A stretch of DNA of 64,000 nt from Ctena decussata (taxonomy: Eukaryota > Mollusca > Bivalvia > Lucinida > Lucinidae): NCBI GenBank assembly GCA_963989385.1, contig OZ022511.1, forward strand, positions 28,514,503-28,578,502, written 5' to 3'. Under the pieces are notes generated by a model. That model saw nothing but the letters and a program-made list of their open reading frames with translations, was not told where the DNA came from and ran no database searches. The position numbers were made by a program, and so were the translations under genes. Below are positions 46,301 through 54,693 of the stretch, piece by piece; positions within the stretch are counted from its first letter, which is position 1; each line of letters starts with the position of its first letter.

Positions 46301-46362
46301 CGGTGGCCCTCGGCGTCAGCGAGATCCTCTGGCGTTGGTAAAATTTCGATTTCGGTATGCAT
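33051..46362 (-). CDS. PRDM14: PRDM14-like PR domain zinc-finger protein, whole gene model
   Basis: Sequence-specific DNA-binding transcriptional regulator of the nucleus. In vertebrates PRDM14 acts in germ-cell specification and pluripotency with CBFA2T-family corepressors; its role in molluscs is not shown here. Ten minus-strand exons (46196 down to 33051) join in phase with GT...AG introns into a 445-codon frame, counting from the first full codon of the exon at 46044-46196. Residues about 122-250 form the PR domain, with the signature [11 protein letters not shown] and a downstream VLVWYGD block. Residues about 274-439 form six zinc fingers; the first ends in Cys rather than His, as in vertebrate PRDM14. 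Blocks such as [20 protein letters not shown] and [17 protein letters not shown] are essentially those of the vertebrate protein, so orthology is firm. The human protein is 571 aa, so the N-terminus here is shorter or incomplete. A further 5' exon (46292-46362) supplies an ATG but gives TGA at its junction. Introns are rich in MITEs and SINEs. Confidence 0.93.
33501..34556. mobile_element. Element with GGCGGCTGTCAGAGAGTAG ends and TTTTCCCC subterminal repeats
   Basis: ggccgctgtcagagagtgg at 33501 is mirrored at 34538-34556. Subterminal zones are packed with ttttccccccgg / ccggggggaaaa in both orientations, about ten times. It lies in the last PRDM14 intron. Its ORFs are composed of these repeats and not coding; superfamily unknown. 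Confidence 0.65.
33983..34050 (-). other. tRNA-like (SINE head) fragment
   Basis: Minus strand: B-box-like gtgggctcaactccc after a cttggact-like arm. Weak, with no full cloverleaf. Confidence 0.3.
35000..35065. repeat. Short foldback, GTTGATTCAACG family
   Basis: cgacgttgattcaacgtcgt plus a flanking ttgattcaaggttgaac. Same small family as 48962 and 52262. Confidence 0.5.
35206..35244. repeat. (ATCT)n microsatellite
   Basis: About ten perfect units in the last PRDM14 intron. Confidence 0.9.
35479..35723. mobile_element. Foldback MITE, family C copy 4, next to a splice donor
   Basis: Full-length palindrome ending about 8 bases from the donor of the PRDM14 finger-4 exon (35731). Diverged ends: gagcggagacacgataaaac and tcgtgtcgcggctgaat. 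Confidence 0.82.
35731..35841 (-). CDS. PRDM14: PRDM14 exon, zinc finger 4
   Basis: Acceptor TTTTGACAG and donor AAG|GTAAAT bound 111 bp (37 codons, phase 0). It encodes [20 protein letters not shown] and then [18 protein letters not shown] foldback MITE ends only about 8 bases inside the intron after this donor, so the first intron bases are native and nearly everything beyond is transposon. Confidence 0.95.
36369..36388. repeat. (TC)n with SINE-like tail downstream
   Basis: A short TC run is followed by gaccgtaaacccccaaac, a tail resembling mollusc SINEs, and preceded near 36210 by a B-box-like ggattcgaatc. Possibly a decayed SINE at 36200-36460. Confidence 0.4.
36701..36827 (-). CDS. PRDM14: PRDM14 exon, zinc fingers 2-3
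   Basis: Acceptor ATTTCAG and donor CGG|GTAAGT bound 127 bp. It encodes [20 protein letters not shown] then the third finger [19 protein letters not shown]. These recognition helices are nearly invariant relative to vertebrate PRDM14, implying a conserved DNA motif. Phase 2 in, phase 0 out. Confidence 0.96.
36881..36972. repeat. 92-bp perfect-type palindrome in a PRDM14 intron
   Basis: gaatttattaaac...ttggggaaaa is mirrored by ttttccccaa...gtttaataaattc, with gataagatgcgaggctttgc at the centre. A small foldback element just upstream (on the gene strand) of the fingers 2-3 exon. Confidence 0.75.
37405..37620. repeat. GATATC-type dispersed repeat, copy 2
   Basis: Shares aaagtaaattttctggtccc with 27837-28050, inverted parts included. 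Ends with two tandem gagatatcagtgttagagat units. Confidence 0.5.
37647..37776 (-). CDS. PRDM14: PRDM14 exon, zinc finger 1 and start of finger 2
   Basis: Acceptor AATTTCAG and donor AAG|GTGAG bound 130 bp. It encodes [20 protein letters not shown] and then [19 protein letters not shown]. Finger 1 is of the C2HC type (CERC...H...C), a PRDM14 hallmark. Finger 2 starts with CHLC and is split by the following intron. Confidence 0.95.
37951..38012. repeat. Foldback with GGCGATTC centre
   Basis: gtgatatctcattagaatcg mirrored by cgattctgatgagatgtcac. Resembles family G in design. Confidence 0.6.
38440..38875 (-). mobile_element. Decayed helentron-like core units, reverse orientation
   Basis: gatagccatcttgggcacgt, ttctggagaagatttttata and atctcggttaagtgacc are reverse complements of the core words at 14219-23380. 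About one and a half decayed units in a PRDM14 intron. Confidence 0.6.
38876..39091. mobile_element. PIF/Harbinger-like MITE, family A copy 3
   Basis: Same foldback as at 590, with CAG at 38873-38875 and 39092-39094. Intron of PRDM14. Confidence 0.8.
39301..39545. mobile_element. Foldback MITE, family C copy 5
   Basis: Complete but diverged copy: atgagacgcgactcgagaaa at left, ctcgtgccgcagctcatat at right. Intron of PRDM14. Confidence 0.8.
39772..39974. mobile_element. hAT-like MITE, family G copy 3
   Basis: 203 bp, same ends (CAGAGCTCTAGATAAG) and centre as 32671-32873. Flanks share only aacaaa, so the target duplication is not clean. Confidence 0.8.
40276..40322. repeat. (GA)n microsatellite
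   Basis: About 23 GA units following a short (cagaat)n stretch, in a PRDM14 intron. Confidence 0.92.
40468..40640 (+). mobile_element. tRNA-derived SINE
   Basis: Head catgatcgagtggttagaga with B box GGATTCGAATCC, then gtcaacccagcagta and gaatcagggaagg. Same family as 32604-33036; here the B box is uninterrupted. Confidence 0.72.
40760..40895 (-). CDS. PRDM14: PRDM14 exon, PR domain part 3 and linker
   Basis: Acceptor TATTTTCTAG and donor CCA|GTAAAT bound 136 bp. It encodes [20 protein letters not shown], the C-terminal PR strand with the VWYGD motif, then a charged linker ([14 protein letters not shown]). The donor lacks the usual AG before GT but has good downstream bases. It leaves in phase 1, which fits the next exon exactly. 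Confidence 0.92.
40979..40999. repeat. Poly-A tract
   Basis: About 21 A just outside the left end of the next element. Confidence 0.85.
41002..41822. mobile_element. 821-bp TIR element with TATACTGGCG ends
   Basis: tatactggcgtgcgaccagt at the left is mirrored by ctggtcgcccgccagtata at the right, with TA at each end as in Tc1/mariner-type insertions. The interior has no transposase; one 62-codon ORF is not recognised. It lies in the intron within the PR domain. Confidence 0.7.
42284..42448. repeat. Foldback with tandem CACTGATAAAG in one arm
   Basis: gaggttataaaacttgag and caagttttaaaacctc bound a palindrome with ggctgcttccgaagcagcc at its centre. The left arm has an extra duplicated block (aaagcacactgataaagc). 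Confidence 0.7.
42658..42798 (-). CDS. PRDM14: PRDM14 exon, PR domain part 2
   Basis: Acceptor AATTCCAG and donor GAG|GTACAG bound 141 bp (47 codons, phase 0 at both ends). It encodes [20 protein letters not shown] followed by ARHSSEQNL, the diagnostic core of the PR fold. The SET catalytic NHS motif is not present in canonical form, as is usual for PRDM14. Confidence 0.96.
42900..43095 (-). mobile_element. tRNA-derived SINE, minus strand
   Basis: Minus strand: gctgtggtcgagcggttaga (A box) and cgcgggttcgaatctcc (B box), in the intron between the two main PR-domain exons. Body downstream is unclassified. Confidence 0.6.
43267..43427 (-). CDS. PRDM14: PRDM14 exon, PR domain part 1
   Basis: Acceptor TTTTCACACAG and donor GAG|GTAAG bound 161 bp. 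It encodes the first half of the PR domain: [20 protein letters not shown], then a [12 protein letters not shown] stretch and DDNSYMWE. The order and wording match vertebrate PRDM14 closely. Enters in phase 1, leaves in phase 0. Confidence 0.95.
43456..43555. mobile_element. MITE family F copy 2 (partial)
   Basis: gatgaggcggctcatgataa palindrome with gcaaacagcg on the left. It overlaps the sequence just upstream of a PRDM14 acceptor (43427). Confidence 0.65.
44378..44482 (-). CDS. PRDM14: PRDM14 exon (linker before the PR domain)
   Basis: Acceptor TTTTCAG and donor CAG|GTAAC bound 105 bp encoding [20 protein letters not shown] and a proline-rich PPPQDLPPG end. This is probably a flexible linker; it enters and leaves in phase 1. 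Three consecutive Met codons here could serve as an internal start if the 5' exons are skipped. Confidence 0.85.
44822..45031. mobile_element. MITE family F copy 3, flanked by TTAA
   Basis: TTAACTCTTTA at left and TAAAGAGTTAA at right, with the palindrome ggaggcggctcatgatgagc inside. TTAA at both ends suggests a piggyBac- or Kolobok-type insertion, but this is inferred from the target only. Confidence 0.72.
45117..45223 (-). CDS. PRDM14: PRDM14 exon (pre-PR conserved region)
   Basis: Bounded by acceptor TTTGCAG and donor ATG|GTAAG, 107 bp. It encodes [20 protein letters not shown] and continues to an ALSGL block. The VLYG...SLHHAISGL-type pattern just before the PR domain is shared with vertebrate PRDM14, which supports this exon as coding. 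It enters in phase 2 and leaves in phase 1. Confidence 0.88.
45776..46002. mobile_element. hAT-like MITE with CAGGGGCGTAACTAGG end
   Basis: CAGGGGCGTAACTAGG at left and gtagctacgcccttg at right; central palindrome gaaattttgtcaattttgac. GTGCA occurs just outside each end. Typical hAT-type terminus. Located 42 bp from a PRDM14 donor. Confidence 0.7.
46044..46196 (-). CDS. PRDM14: PRDM14 exon (N-terminal region)
   Basis: The acceptor TATATCCAG and the donor CAG|GTGAG bound 153 bp. One frame is open throughout ([20 protein letters not shown]...), beginning after one base of a split codon and ending in phase 2, which matches the next exon. It has no recognised domain; this region is poorly conserved across PRDM14 proteins. 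A hAT-like MITE ends 42 bp downstream of the donor. Confidence 0.8.
46292..46362 (-). CDS. PRDM14: PRDM14 putative first coding exon (uncertain)
   Basis: From an ATG at 46362-46360 the frame reads 23 codons beginning [19 protein letters not shown], then a strong donor GTGAG follows GAATG. Upstream in the same frame are TAG and TGA, the latter just after a possible TTTTAG acceptor, so this ATG would be the start. Splicing to the exon at 46196 joins TG to A, giving a TGA stop. Either this exon is untranslated, a base is wrong in the assembly, or another first exon is used. Confidence 0.4.
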
Positions 46363-46839
46363 AGAGTGTTGATGTGATCACTAAAAGCAAATTGTTACAC
46401 TGACCCAAAATTAAGGGTCGTTACAGAAATTTTCAAATTGTTAATGTTTTCGTTCGGTACATGGAGGTGCAGCCATGGATTCATTTCCCTGAGGCTCTTG
46501 GATATCATCCTTAATGCTTTCACCATGTGACGACAGTTTGCGGAGGTGCAGTGACAGGTAGTGGGTGGGTGAGTAGGATGGGGTGGGCGGAGGGGCGTGG
46601 GGATCAGAAAAGTAAACGTTACTGTCATATTTTCTTGACTAGTTCTTGAAAAGAGATCCAAAAGATGCACTCCTGGCACCGAGTCTGTCCGTGCCCATTT
46701 CAAGTCAAAGAGAAGCGTGTTAATTTGTTTTCATTGCTATTTGATTCCAATGTACTTTAAAGTTTGTACTCTATATTAATTTAATGGAGTAAATTTAAAC
46801 ACCTAATCCGTAGTCATATCAGTGTCTCCACTGTTAGAG
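46363..46839. other. Upstream of PRDM14; no exon or promoter identified
   Basis: Region 5' of the putative first exon. A 102-codon minus-strand ORF (46395-46703) is proline-rich in the middle (PTPLRPPHPTHPPTT) and matches nothing I know. No TATA box or CpG-rich core is evident. Confidence 0.4.
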
Positions 46840-47045
46840 TGAAGGCGAACACTTTCATGGGAAGCAACTCTACCATGTTTATTTTTGGGCCCCTTTTCAA
46901 TAGGGGTCAACTCTTAAAGGAAAGAATTTGCTCCTGTAGGAGCAAATTCTTGCCTTTATGAGTAGACTCCATTTTGTAAGGGATTTTTTGGCCAGGTAAG
47001 CGAAAGGGAAGTCACATAAGTTGTTCCCCTTTGTTTCCATTTCTT
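46840..47045. mobile_element. MITE family E copy 3
   Basis: Complete palindrome around gaatttgctcctgtaggagc, with ttttcaataggggtcaactc at left and gtagactccattttgtaagg at right. Confidence 0.7.
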
Positions 47046-47716
47046 CCCAAATGCATTCATAAAAATGTAAAAATGGCAAAAACAGGGAGATGTGACGATA
47101 TTTATTAGTCTCGCACTCAATAATTGTATTGCCCATTTTTATATTTTACAACGTCATATGCCATCATGTATGATATGTTGTATTCTCGTGGGCCTTTCAG
47201 CCTTTTGGAATTTGAAAAATAAACTCTATATCTGTATCAATATCCCATAAGAGTCGACTTAAGCTGGGAAAAACTGTCCTGTACGACACTAAACACAACA
47301 TACAGTTTTCTACCTTTTATCTCACAGTGGTAATCATTGGACACTTTAGATGTCTAATGAGATAATTTTTTGTGGGATATTTCGGTTTTAAAATTTCACG
47401 GCCCACAAATTTTATAGCGTGTGACTGCGACAGCAGCCCAGGTTTTAACATTTGTGTCGCAGGTACAAACAGAATTGAACAAAGCGAATTGAATCCGTAT
47501 AATTAAAGACATAAAACAAATTATTTAATTAGCGTCATATGAGCTCTGATAGAACTTGTACTTTTTGTTTTCATACTTTTTTCTCTATTTGAAGAATGCG
47601 TAGAAAGGATTTCTGCGCGTGAGAATATATTTTACGAAATATGGATACACATCCCTGTGGAGTACACATCCATGCTTACAAACAGAAACAACTTTCGTAA
47701 ATTCCTGTTTGCTTCT

Positions 47717-47865
47717 TGAAAGAATTAGCTCTTCCAATTTGGGATAAATTCTTTAAGGAAAGAATTTGTTTCTACAGAAGCAAATTCTTCCCTTTAAGGG
47801 TTGATCGCTATTGAGAAGGGAGGCAAAAATGAAAATGTCACAGAGTTGCTTCCCCTGATAGTGTA
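47717..47865. mobile_element. MITE family E copy 4
   Basis: aaggaaagaatttgtttcta and its mirrored right arm, then gaagggaggcaaaaatgaaa. The ORF at 47801-48091 starts inside it and is not a gene. Confidence 0.68.
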
Positions 47866-48960
47866 CCCATTCACCTTAATTGTACATCTTGACCGACTAC
47901 TGAAATCTTCCAAAACTTTTAACATTTGTCTTTTCCATAAATCATCGGTGTTTCAGAAAGCTGTTTACGGAATGACAATCAAGTCAGTCTGGTCTCGAGC
48001 CATTATAATGTTTGCGCTAGGACTACTGTCTCATGATAACTTATGGACCATTAGGGTACTACGAAAAGACATGACTTTTATAAAACTATGATAAATGGCA
48101 CCGTTTTATGCCCTTACAAATTTCGGATTTTACGAGTATCACCCAAAGACCAAAACATTGCCACTGACTTTCACCGCCACTGCAGATTATGCCTTGATAG
48201 ACAGGTAAACACAGGTTGTGCCTTGATTGACAGACAGGTGAATGCAACTCGGATACGGACGACTTTAGCTCTGTGGCGCTGCTTTACCAAATCTGCTAGA
48301 TGCATAAGGCGAACGCTGCTTAAGGCTATGCAACGTAGCGTTACGGAAAATGCTCTGTGGAGCTACGTACCCATTCTCGATCTGCCTCCGACAAAACAAC
48401 AACAACTACTACAAAAATCGCCCTTTTTATGCACTGCGTTGTTTAGACACAGCGCTCGATATCGCGCTTTTGTTTACATCTGTTTTAAGTGAGGCAACTA
48501 TCACTGTGCAACGCATAGCTACAGAAAAGCGTTTTTTACAGAGCGCCACACTACAGCGCTCGCTTCATGCAACTCTTGCCAGGATAGCATAATAACACAG
48601 TGCATGATAAACGCCACAGTTGTCTGATCAGTATCATCATCGTCTAAACCACTTCTGGGAAATAAATCACTCTTGAACAATTTATGACATTTGTACATTA
48701 TACGTAATTCATGTAGATATATCTAATTTCATTTTATATTGAAATTAATTTGTTTGCTCGCTCTATCTGTTTTGAGAAAAAGAGTTGGGATTTCTCATGG
48801 GAGGCGAGCAAGTTAAAGTTGCAGTAATCTTAACGCCGAAAGCACAAGCAATTTAGATAAAAGACATAATAAAAATAAAGTAATAGTTTTTTTCTCTTAG
48901 CCGTGCTTGAAGATAATCATGATAATGATGTTCACTGATTATTACACATGTAGGTTCCAC
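47866..48960. other. No gene seen
   Basis: A 134-codon plus ORF (48088-48492) is the longest frame, but its composition and lack of family resemblance argue against a gene. Confidence 0.45.
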
Positions 48961-48961
48961 T

Positions 48962-49060
48962 GGACACAAAATATTGAATCAAAGTTGATTCAATGCACGC
49001 CGTTGAATCAACGTTAATTCAATGACGTTTCAACGGTGTGTGCTTGCAGGCTTGTCGAAA
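48962..49060. repeat. Short foldback, GTTGAATCAACG family
   Basis: ttgaatcaaagttgattcaa and gccgttgaatcaacgttaat, with ggtgtgtgcttgcagg at the right end. Confidence 0.55.
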
Positions 49061-49116
49061 AGTAAATAGTCAACCCTCCTTTCACTATCTGCCACGTATC
49101 TGCCACGTAGCGAAAA

Positions 49117-49345
49117 TTATTATAATAATAATGATAATTACAACAACAACAACTACTACTAATATAAGACTTATGATAATTCTGATAATAATAAAAATAG
49201 GAATAATGAGAATAGAAATAATAGCAATAGTCATAATAATTATGATAGTCATCCCCTCCTCAGACTATTAGCTGTGTCGCGGTGATAATTATAACAACAA
49301 CAAGAACAATAATAATAATAATGATAATAATAATAATTATTCTTA
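49117..49345. repeat. Low-complexity ATA/ATT trinucleotide region
   Basis: Interrupted runs of aataat, caacaa and actact. The isoleucine-rich ORF here is an artefact. Confidence 0.85.
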
Positions 49346-49569
49346 ACACTTTTTGAACTACCAGCTGCATTGCGAAAATAAATTTATCACGTGATGTCGC
49401 TGTCATCCAGTGGATAACGTCGTGTCATAAAACTCGTATGACCACACGTGTAATAACACTTTGGCTCGTACACGTAACGTCATTCACAACGTCCATGTCA
49501 ACAGTGCGGGTTCTTATTGAAACAATGTTACAATAACATCCCATTTTAAAGGATCATATGATAAACAGA

Positions 49570-49662
49570 ATCTTACACTCGTGGTCATTTCATATGAAAT
49601 TTATGAAACTCGCCGAAGGCTTGTTTCATAAATTTCATACGAAATGACCACTCGTGTAAGAT
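49570..49662. mobile_element. Foldback MITE, family B copy 2
   Basis: atcttacactcgtggtcatt mirrored by aatgaccactcgtgtaagat; the centre is ctcgccgaaggcttg. Well preserved. Confidence 0.78.
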
Positions 49663-50084
49663 CCTCTATAAATACAAGTATATGAAAAGTCAATAGGTAC
49701 AGAGATCGATCCTCTACAGTTCCATTCCCATGTGGATTTTTTAAAAAAATCGAGTTTCTGCAAATAGTCAGCCAGAATATAATTTTGACTGATATGTTTG
49801 TGAAGTTTTTGGCTTTATAAAAGATAGACTAGTGGAGCTCTCAAGTGGCCTAACCTGAATTTTGTTCGGACCACTTTCAGGAGTTATGTCATAGCGCCAC
49901 CAGTAACTGGTCTTTTGTCTCAACATGTTCAAAGTAAAAAGTATGCATAAATATGCTGCATCCTGAGTCGAAAAGCATTTTTGGTAGTTTGACTAGCTTG
50001 AATTTTAATTTCCATTCTAGTGAAAATATATAAATATACCAAGCGTTTCTAATAACTTTCCGAACACATGAAGCATTTACAGAC

Positions 50085-50970
50085 CTTGTATGCAGATGCA
50101 GGAATGCCTCGTGTGCCGTCGCAAGAGGTAAAACATTGCATGCAGACGCAGGAAAAAAGACAATTTATGCAGACGCAAAAAGAAAAACATTGTATGCAAA
50201 CGCAAGAAGAAAGACATTGCATGCCGATGCAAGCAAAAAATGATCTTGCATGCAGACGCGATAAGGGGTCTCGTATGCAGTCGCAAAAAATAACGCATTG
50301 TATGCAGACGAAAGAAGCAAGACCTTGTATGCATACGCAAGAAGAAAGACCATGTATGCAGACGCAAGAAGAAACACAGTGTATGCAGACACAAAGAAGA
50401 AAAATTTCGTATGCAGACGAAAGAACGAACAAGTTGTTTGCAGACGCAAGAAGAAACATATTGTATACAGTCGCAAGAAGAAAGACCTTGTACGCAGACG
50501 CAAGAAGAAAGATACAGACGTAAGACAAAATACCTTGTACGCAGATGCAAGAAGAAAGATGCAGACGTAAAGCAGAAGACCTTGTACGCAGACGCAAGAA
50601 GAAAGATGCGGACGTAAGACAAAAAACCTTGTACGCAGATGCAAGAAGAAAGATGCAGACGTAAAGCAGAAGACCTTGTACGCAGACGCAAGAAGAAAGA
50701 TGCGGACGTAAGACAAAAAACCTTGTACGCAGATGCAAGAAGAAAGATACAGACGTAAGACAAAATACCTTGTACGCAGATGCAAGAAGAAAGATGCAGA
50801 CGTAAAGCAGAAGACCTTGTACGCAGACGCAAGAGGAAAGATGCGGACGTAAGACAAAAAACCTTGTACGCAGACGCACGAGGAAAGATACGGACGTAAG
50901 ACAAAAGACCTTGTACGCAGACGCAAGAAGAAAGCATTATATGCAGACAAGAGAAGAAAGGTTCATAGAC
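50085..50970. repeat. Minisatellite: 27-bp units expanding into a 47-bp unit
   Basis: The left part (50085-50484) has degenerate units of about 27 bp on tgtatgcagacgcaagaaga. From 50485 to about 50930 the unit is 47 bp (starts at 50485, 50533, 50580, 50627, 50674 ...), made of the old unit plus a 20-bp partial copy (gatgcagacgtaaagcagaa). Two variants alternate, giving a 94-bp higher-order period. Stops are almost absent in all three minus frames. Confidence 0.92.
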
Positions 50971-51029
50971 AGGAAAAACAAGTCTTGAATGACAAGAGTG
51001 GTACAAGTCCATTCTCGCGAGAGTCAAGC

Positions 51030-52258
51030 GAACGATCGTATTTGGTGCATGGCTTACGTTAGGTGCCGAATGCGATTGCTTTCAGCAACGGTTGCCGTGA
51101 GAAATGCGAAAGTGCCGACTGGTTGCATCAAAAGGTGTAAGTATATCATGATACATTTTCAGACTCGTTACTTCCTTCAGCCAAAATACGAAACAAACTC
51201 AACAAAAAACGAAGTACAGGATAACAGTTACATGTTTCTTAAATTTTGTCTCTGGGCAGCACAGGTCATCTGGCCTCACATCTCCCAACATACAGTTGTT
51301 AACACAGCGGATGTATACTCCGTGATGCGACTAGTGCAACAGCACTTTTGGTCTCAGAGCTTCTGGTTTTTTCTTTCAGGCTTATTTGTTATAATTGAGG
51401 CTAAAGGGTTCTTTAATTTTGACTGACGAGAAAGCATTGGTTAAGTCTCGCACCAAGTTTCACAGCCACGCAGGCTAATCCAAATATTGCCTTACGCATA
51501 CAGATCTCTGAGGATCTACATTTTCTTTAAATGCAGAGAAGACTGTGGCGACATATACGCAGCCTAATTAGAATTTTCTTTGTTCGCCTATGTCGCACGG
51601 TACGTTTTCAGGTCAGCCTATTAAAAGACTAACTGATTAATCGTAAAATATTAATCGTTACGTATCTTAGCTTGAATCGAGAACTTCATTACGGTAAAGG
51701 TTATTCATTTAAGTATCTTTCGTTACCCTTTGGGCTTCTCAAGTTAAAAGAGCGCTAGATAAATCTACAGGGACTTAACTAATTGCATAGAGGCCGAATC
51801 TGGCTTTGTTTAAATGGTGTTAAGGGCATTTTGTAATTTTATAAAATAGCTTGGCTGAAAATGATATAAGACCAAATAATCAGATAAGGAGTCTGAAGCT
51901 AATGACGCAAGCAATTAGCAATAATTCTTTCTTTTTCCACAGAAGGAAGGCATACGTCCGTTCAAATGTCCGACAGCCCCTTGCAGTCATTTTCAGCGAT
52001 AAGCAAGTGAAGCCAAATTGATCAAACTTCAAAGTGAGGTAGAGCAGTATGAAAATACGTGCACATCCTAGAGTTAAAAGTATAAGCTTTCACGAAAAAT
52101 GCCTCGCCGTTAGCAACAAATTTTACTGAGGATCATATCAATATGTAAAGCAATTCACTTATATTCTGTATCGTCATGTCGATTGTACTTGTAACAGCGC
52201 TTACACAGGCAGGACGTCCTCAATCAGCTGCAGGTGTGGTCATCAAATGGAATTGACC
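51030..52258. other. No gene seen
   Basis: A 145-codon plus ORF (50989-51426) has no recognisable domain. Otherwise featureless. Confidence 0.45.
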
Positions 52259-52261
52259 TCC

Positions 52262-52352
52262 CTCTAGGTACACAACGTTAAATCAAAAATTGAGTCAATG
52301 GTGATCCAACGTCAACGTTGATTCAATGTTGTGTGCCTGCTAGGCTGTGTTT
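52262..52352. repeat. Short foldback, CAACGTTGAATCAA family
   Basis: ctaggtacacaacgttaaat mirrored by ttgattcaatgttgtgtgcc and tgctag. Best-preserved member of this small family here. Confidence 0.6.
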
Positions 52353-52470
52353 AGAAATGTGTCGGCACTTAGTGACACTACCAGACCATTGTCCGTATCG
52401 ATCCTTTTCTGGTACTTGTGGATCTGATCAGTTGTTGACGAACTGCCAAGGAAATCCGCCATTCGGAACT

Positions 52471-52516
52471 CCTCGGCCAATTCCATGAATCAGTTGATTC
52501 ACGGAATTGGCCGAGC
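52471..52516. repeat. 46-bp palindrome
   Basis: ctcggccaattccatgaatc mirrored by gattcacggaattggccgag. Could form a hairpin; no element assigned. Confidence 0.75.
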
Positions 52517-52789
52517 GGTGTTCCGATTGGGAAATCCGCATGAAGATTCAAAGGTGAAAAGCGAACACTAGTTACCTCTCCGCCGTGGCGGCGAGGAATA
52601 AGTTCCCATATAAAGAGTGGTGACGGCCAAAATCAGGGGCAAAGGCCAGTTCGAAGTGGCATTTGGGGCCATTTGTTGCACGCTAGCCTATTTTTCTTGT
52701 TCCAACTCTTATGAGGAGTCTAGTTTGCTCCAGAGTTAAGCTTTTGTCGCTAACTCTCCCAAGTTTTTTTTTGTTTTAAATGATTTTCA

Positions 52790-53190
52790 GGAAACTTTCC
52801 AAATATTGTTAAATTGTTAACACCATCAGAAGTACCCATTGATTGTTTCAGATCTTGCTACCGATCTTCTCCTTCAGTTTTCAACTGATTGTCACTAAAT
52901 TTTCAAAATGTTTCACTGCCTTTTAAAGACCAGCTTATGAAAAAGTTACGATCGGGACCTTTCTACCAGAGTTACAGCCCTTGGTCTGTCTAGTAAGAAT
53001 AATATGGTGGTCGCAACGCCTCCTTCAGTTTTCAATCCAACTTTCATTAGACTCTTTAAGCACTGACATTACGACCTGGAGTGAATTATAATAATGACCG
53101 GACCTTTCATCACTTCATTATTCCAGTGAGATAAATCTTGTAGTCACAACTTCTCTCCCTGTTTTTCACGATCAAGAAATTGATATTAAC
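52790..53190. repeat. Decayed tandem units
   Basis: ctccttcagttttcaa recurs at about 160-bp spacing with cgggacctttc/ccggacctttc. Resembles the core of mollusc helentron-like arrays but is too diverged to assign. Confidence 0.5.
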
Positions 53191-53258
53191 TGTACCTGCT
53201 GATGTTTAGTAGGGCCATGCTCAAACTCTTTCTGCCATAGTGTCCACCAACACAACAG

Positions 53259-53424
53259 AGTCGCGACACGACAAAACCAACAAAGTGGCATGTGCACAAA
53301 GCCAACATTCAGATCAGCCTGCATGCCCAGTCTGAATAGTCTTCCCTGTCCGCACTGAGCTAGCTTAGCCCCTTAGCTACCTTTTAAGTGCACAGCAAAG
53401 ACTCTGATCAGACCGTTTCATCAT
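53259..53424. mobile_element. Foldback MITE, family C copy 6 (3' truncated)
   Basis: Left arm tcgcgacacgacaaaaccaa and loop only; the right arm ends at actctgatcagacc. Confidence 0.75.
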
Positions 53425-53789
53425 AGTTGAAGTAAACGTGTTACGTCGGAGGTCATGATCACTGGAACTAGCTTAAGAGCTGAATAGGTTTTGGTGAGCT
53501 TGTCTTAAACAGCTCTAAAATCGGTTCTGTGTCTTTCTATTTATGAGGGATCGGCCACTTATGGGAGTGGGATATATTTTTAAAACACTTGTTTCCACCA
53601 TCTAATGATACTCTTATATTTTGTGCAAATTGCTTTTAATATGACCAAGATATTTCATTTTAAATTATATAGTCAAAAATACAAACCAGTGCAGCTTTCA
53701 CATATGAACATGAGCAAAATCTGAAATTCGCGATAGCTCTGTGCTTAGTTTATTTGCAAAACAGATATTTTCCGAACAGTGTGATATAT

Positions 53790-54565
53790 ATGGACCTCAA
53801 TCAATTTCCATGCGTACAGTATTTAGGTGGGTTAAAGCGTTTTAAAATGGAAACTGTTCTCTCCGTCTTGGTAAGCCAAAATCCTGCATTGCCAAGGCAA
53901 CTATCGCTGCTGTAAAGGATGTAGTACAACAGGATGCCCGATTCTCCGTGAAAGATTGGTATTGCAAACAATTTTAAAGCAGTATTTGCATGAGAGACAG
54001 ATTATTGTCAGGTGGTGTCACGTGGTTGCCTTATTTGGCCTCTAACGAGCAAAAGAAGCAACGCCATAAAATCGGCCCTCAAGAACTTCTGAAAACATAC
54101 AAAATTATAATAGCCGGGTCATTTCTGTTCACTATTTGCTTCAATTTCAGTGGGCGAGTCATTCAGGTGGTCACTCAGTCACTGGATGCTTCGATCCGTA
54201 TGAATTCCGTGTTGGAAAAAGAGATAAGGTCTTACTGCAAGAAGCATCCGAGAAAAGAATCCTCAGAAGTCTATCTGATTCATGACCACAAGTGTGAGGC
54301 TGTAAAGGCATTCTTGGCATCTGAAAACCTTCATGTTGTAAACAATCCATCTCACTCACCAGAGCTGAGTCCATCAGACTATTCAACATTTCCAAGGCTT
54401 AACAAAATGCTTTCTGGGAAGAACTACAACTAGGAGTTCTTTTTGCAGCGTTGTTCAGTGTCTCAAACAGATACCAAAACAAGACTCTTTAAATGCTTTC
54501 CACGACTGGGTAAATAGGTTGATAAAATGTGTTTCGGTAATTGGGGGATACTTTGAAAACTTCGG
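53790..54565 (+). pseudogene. Dead mariner-type transposase
   Basis: Broken frames read MRTVFRWVKAF (helix-turn-helix), then IAKATIAAVKDVVQQDARFS, then an open 147-codon stretch with EQKKQRHKIGPQELLKTY, the VYLIHDH region (second catalytic Asp) and SPELSPSDY (third Asp, D34D-like spacing), ending near DWVNRLIKCVSVIGGYFEN. The first catalytic block (the usual TGDETW region) is deleted. Stops and the deletion show it is inactive. No TIRs were found. Confidence 0.85.
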
Positions 54566-54693
54566 TTAAATAAGAAATCCGCCAAAAATTACAGAACTTT
54601 TTGCAGGATCCTCGTACGAGGTTTTGGGACTGTAACCAAACTTCCGTGGATTTTTGACGGGCTTAAGCGTGAACAAAGCTGTGATGATCTAGA

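Noticed and set aside
46395..46703. 102-codon minus ORF as the true PRDM14 N-terminus
   Set aside because: It ends in a stop before the next exon, and no donor was found that links it in phase; kept only as a possibility.
47801..48592. Overlapping ORFs of 80-134 codons as a gene
   Set aside because: The first starts inside a MITE, and the others show no domain, no splice context and no known similarity.
50049..51027. Protein-coding gene of 261-316 codons on the minus strand
   Set aside because: Three overlapping frames are open at once because a minisatellite unit lacks stops. There is no splice or family support.
50989..51426. 145-codon ORF as a gene
   Set aside because: It begins next to the minisatellite, has no recognised domain and could occur by chance at this base composition.
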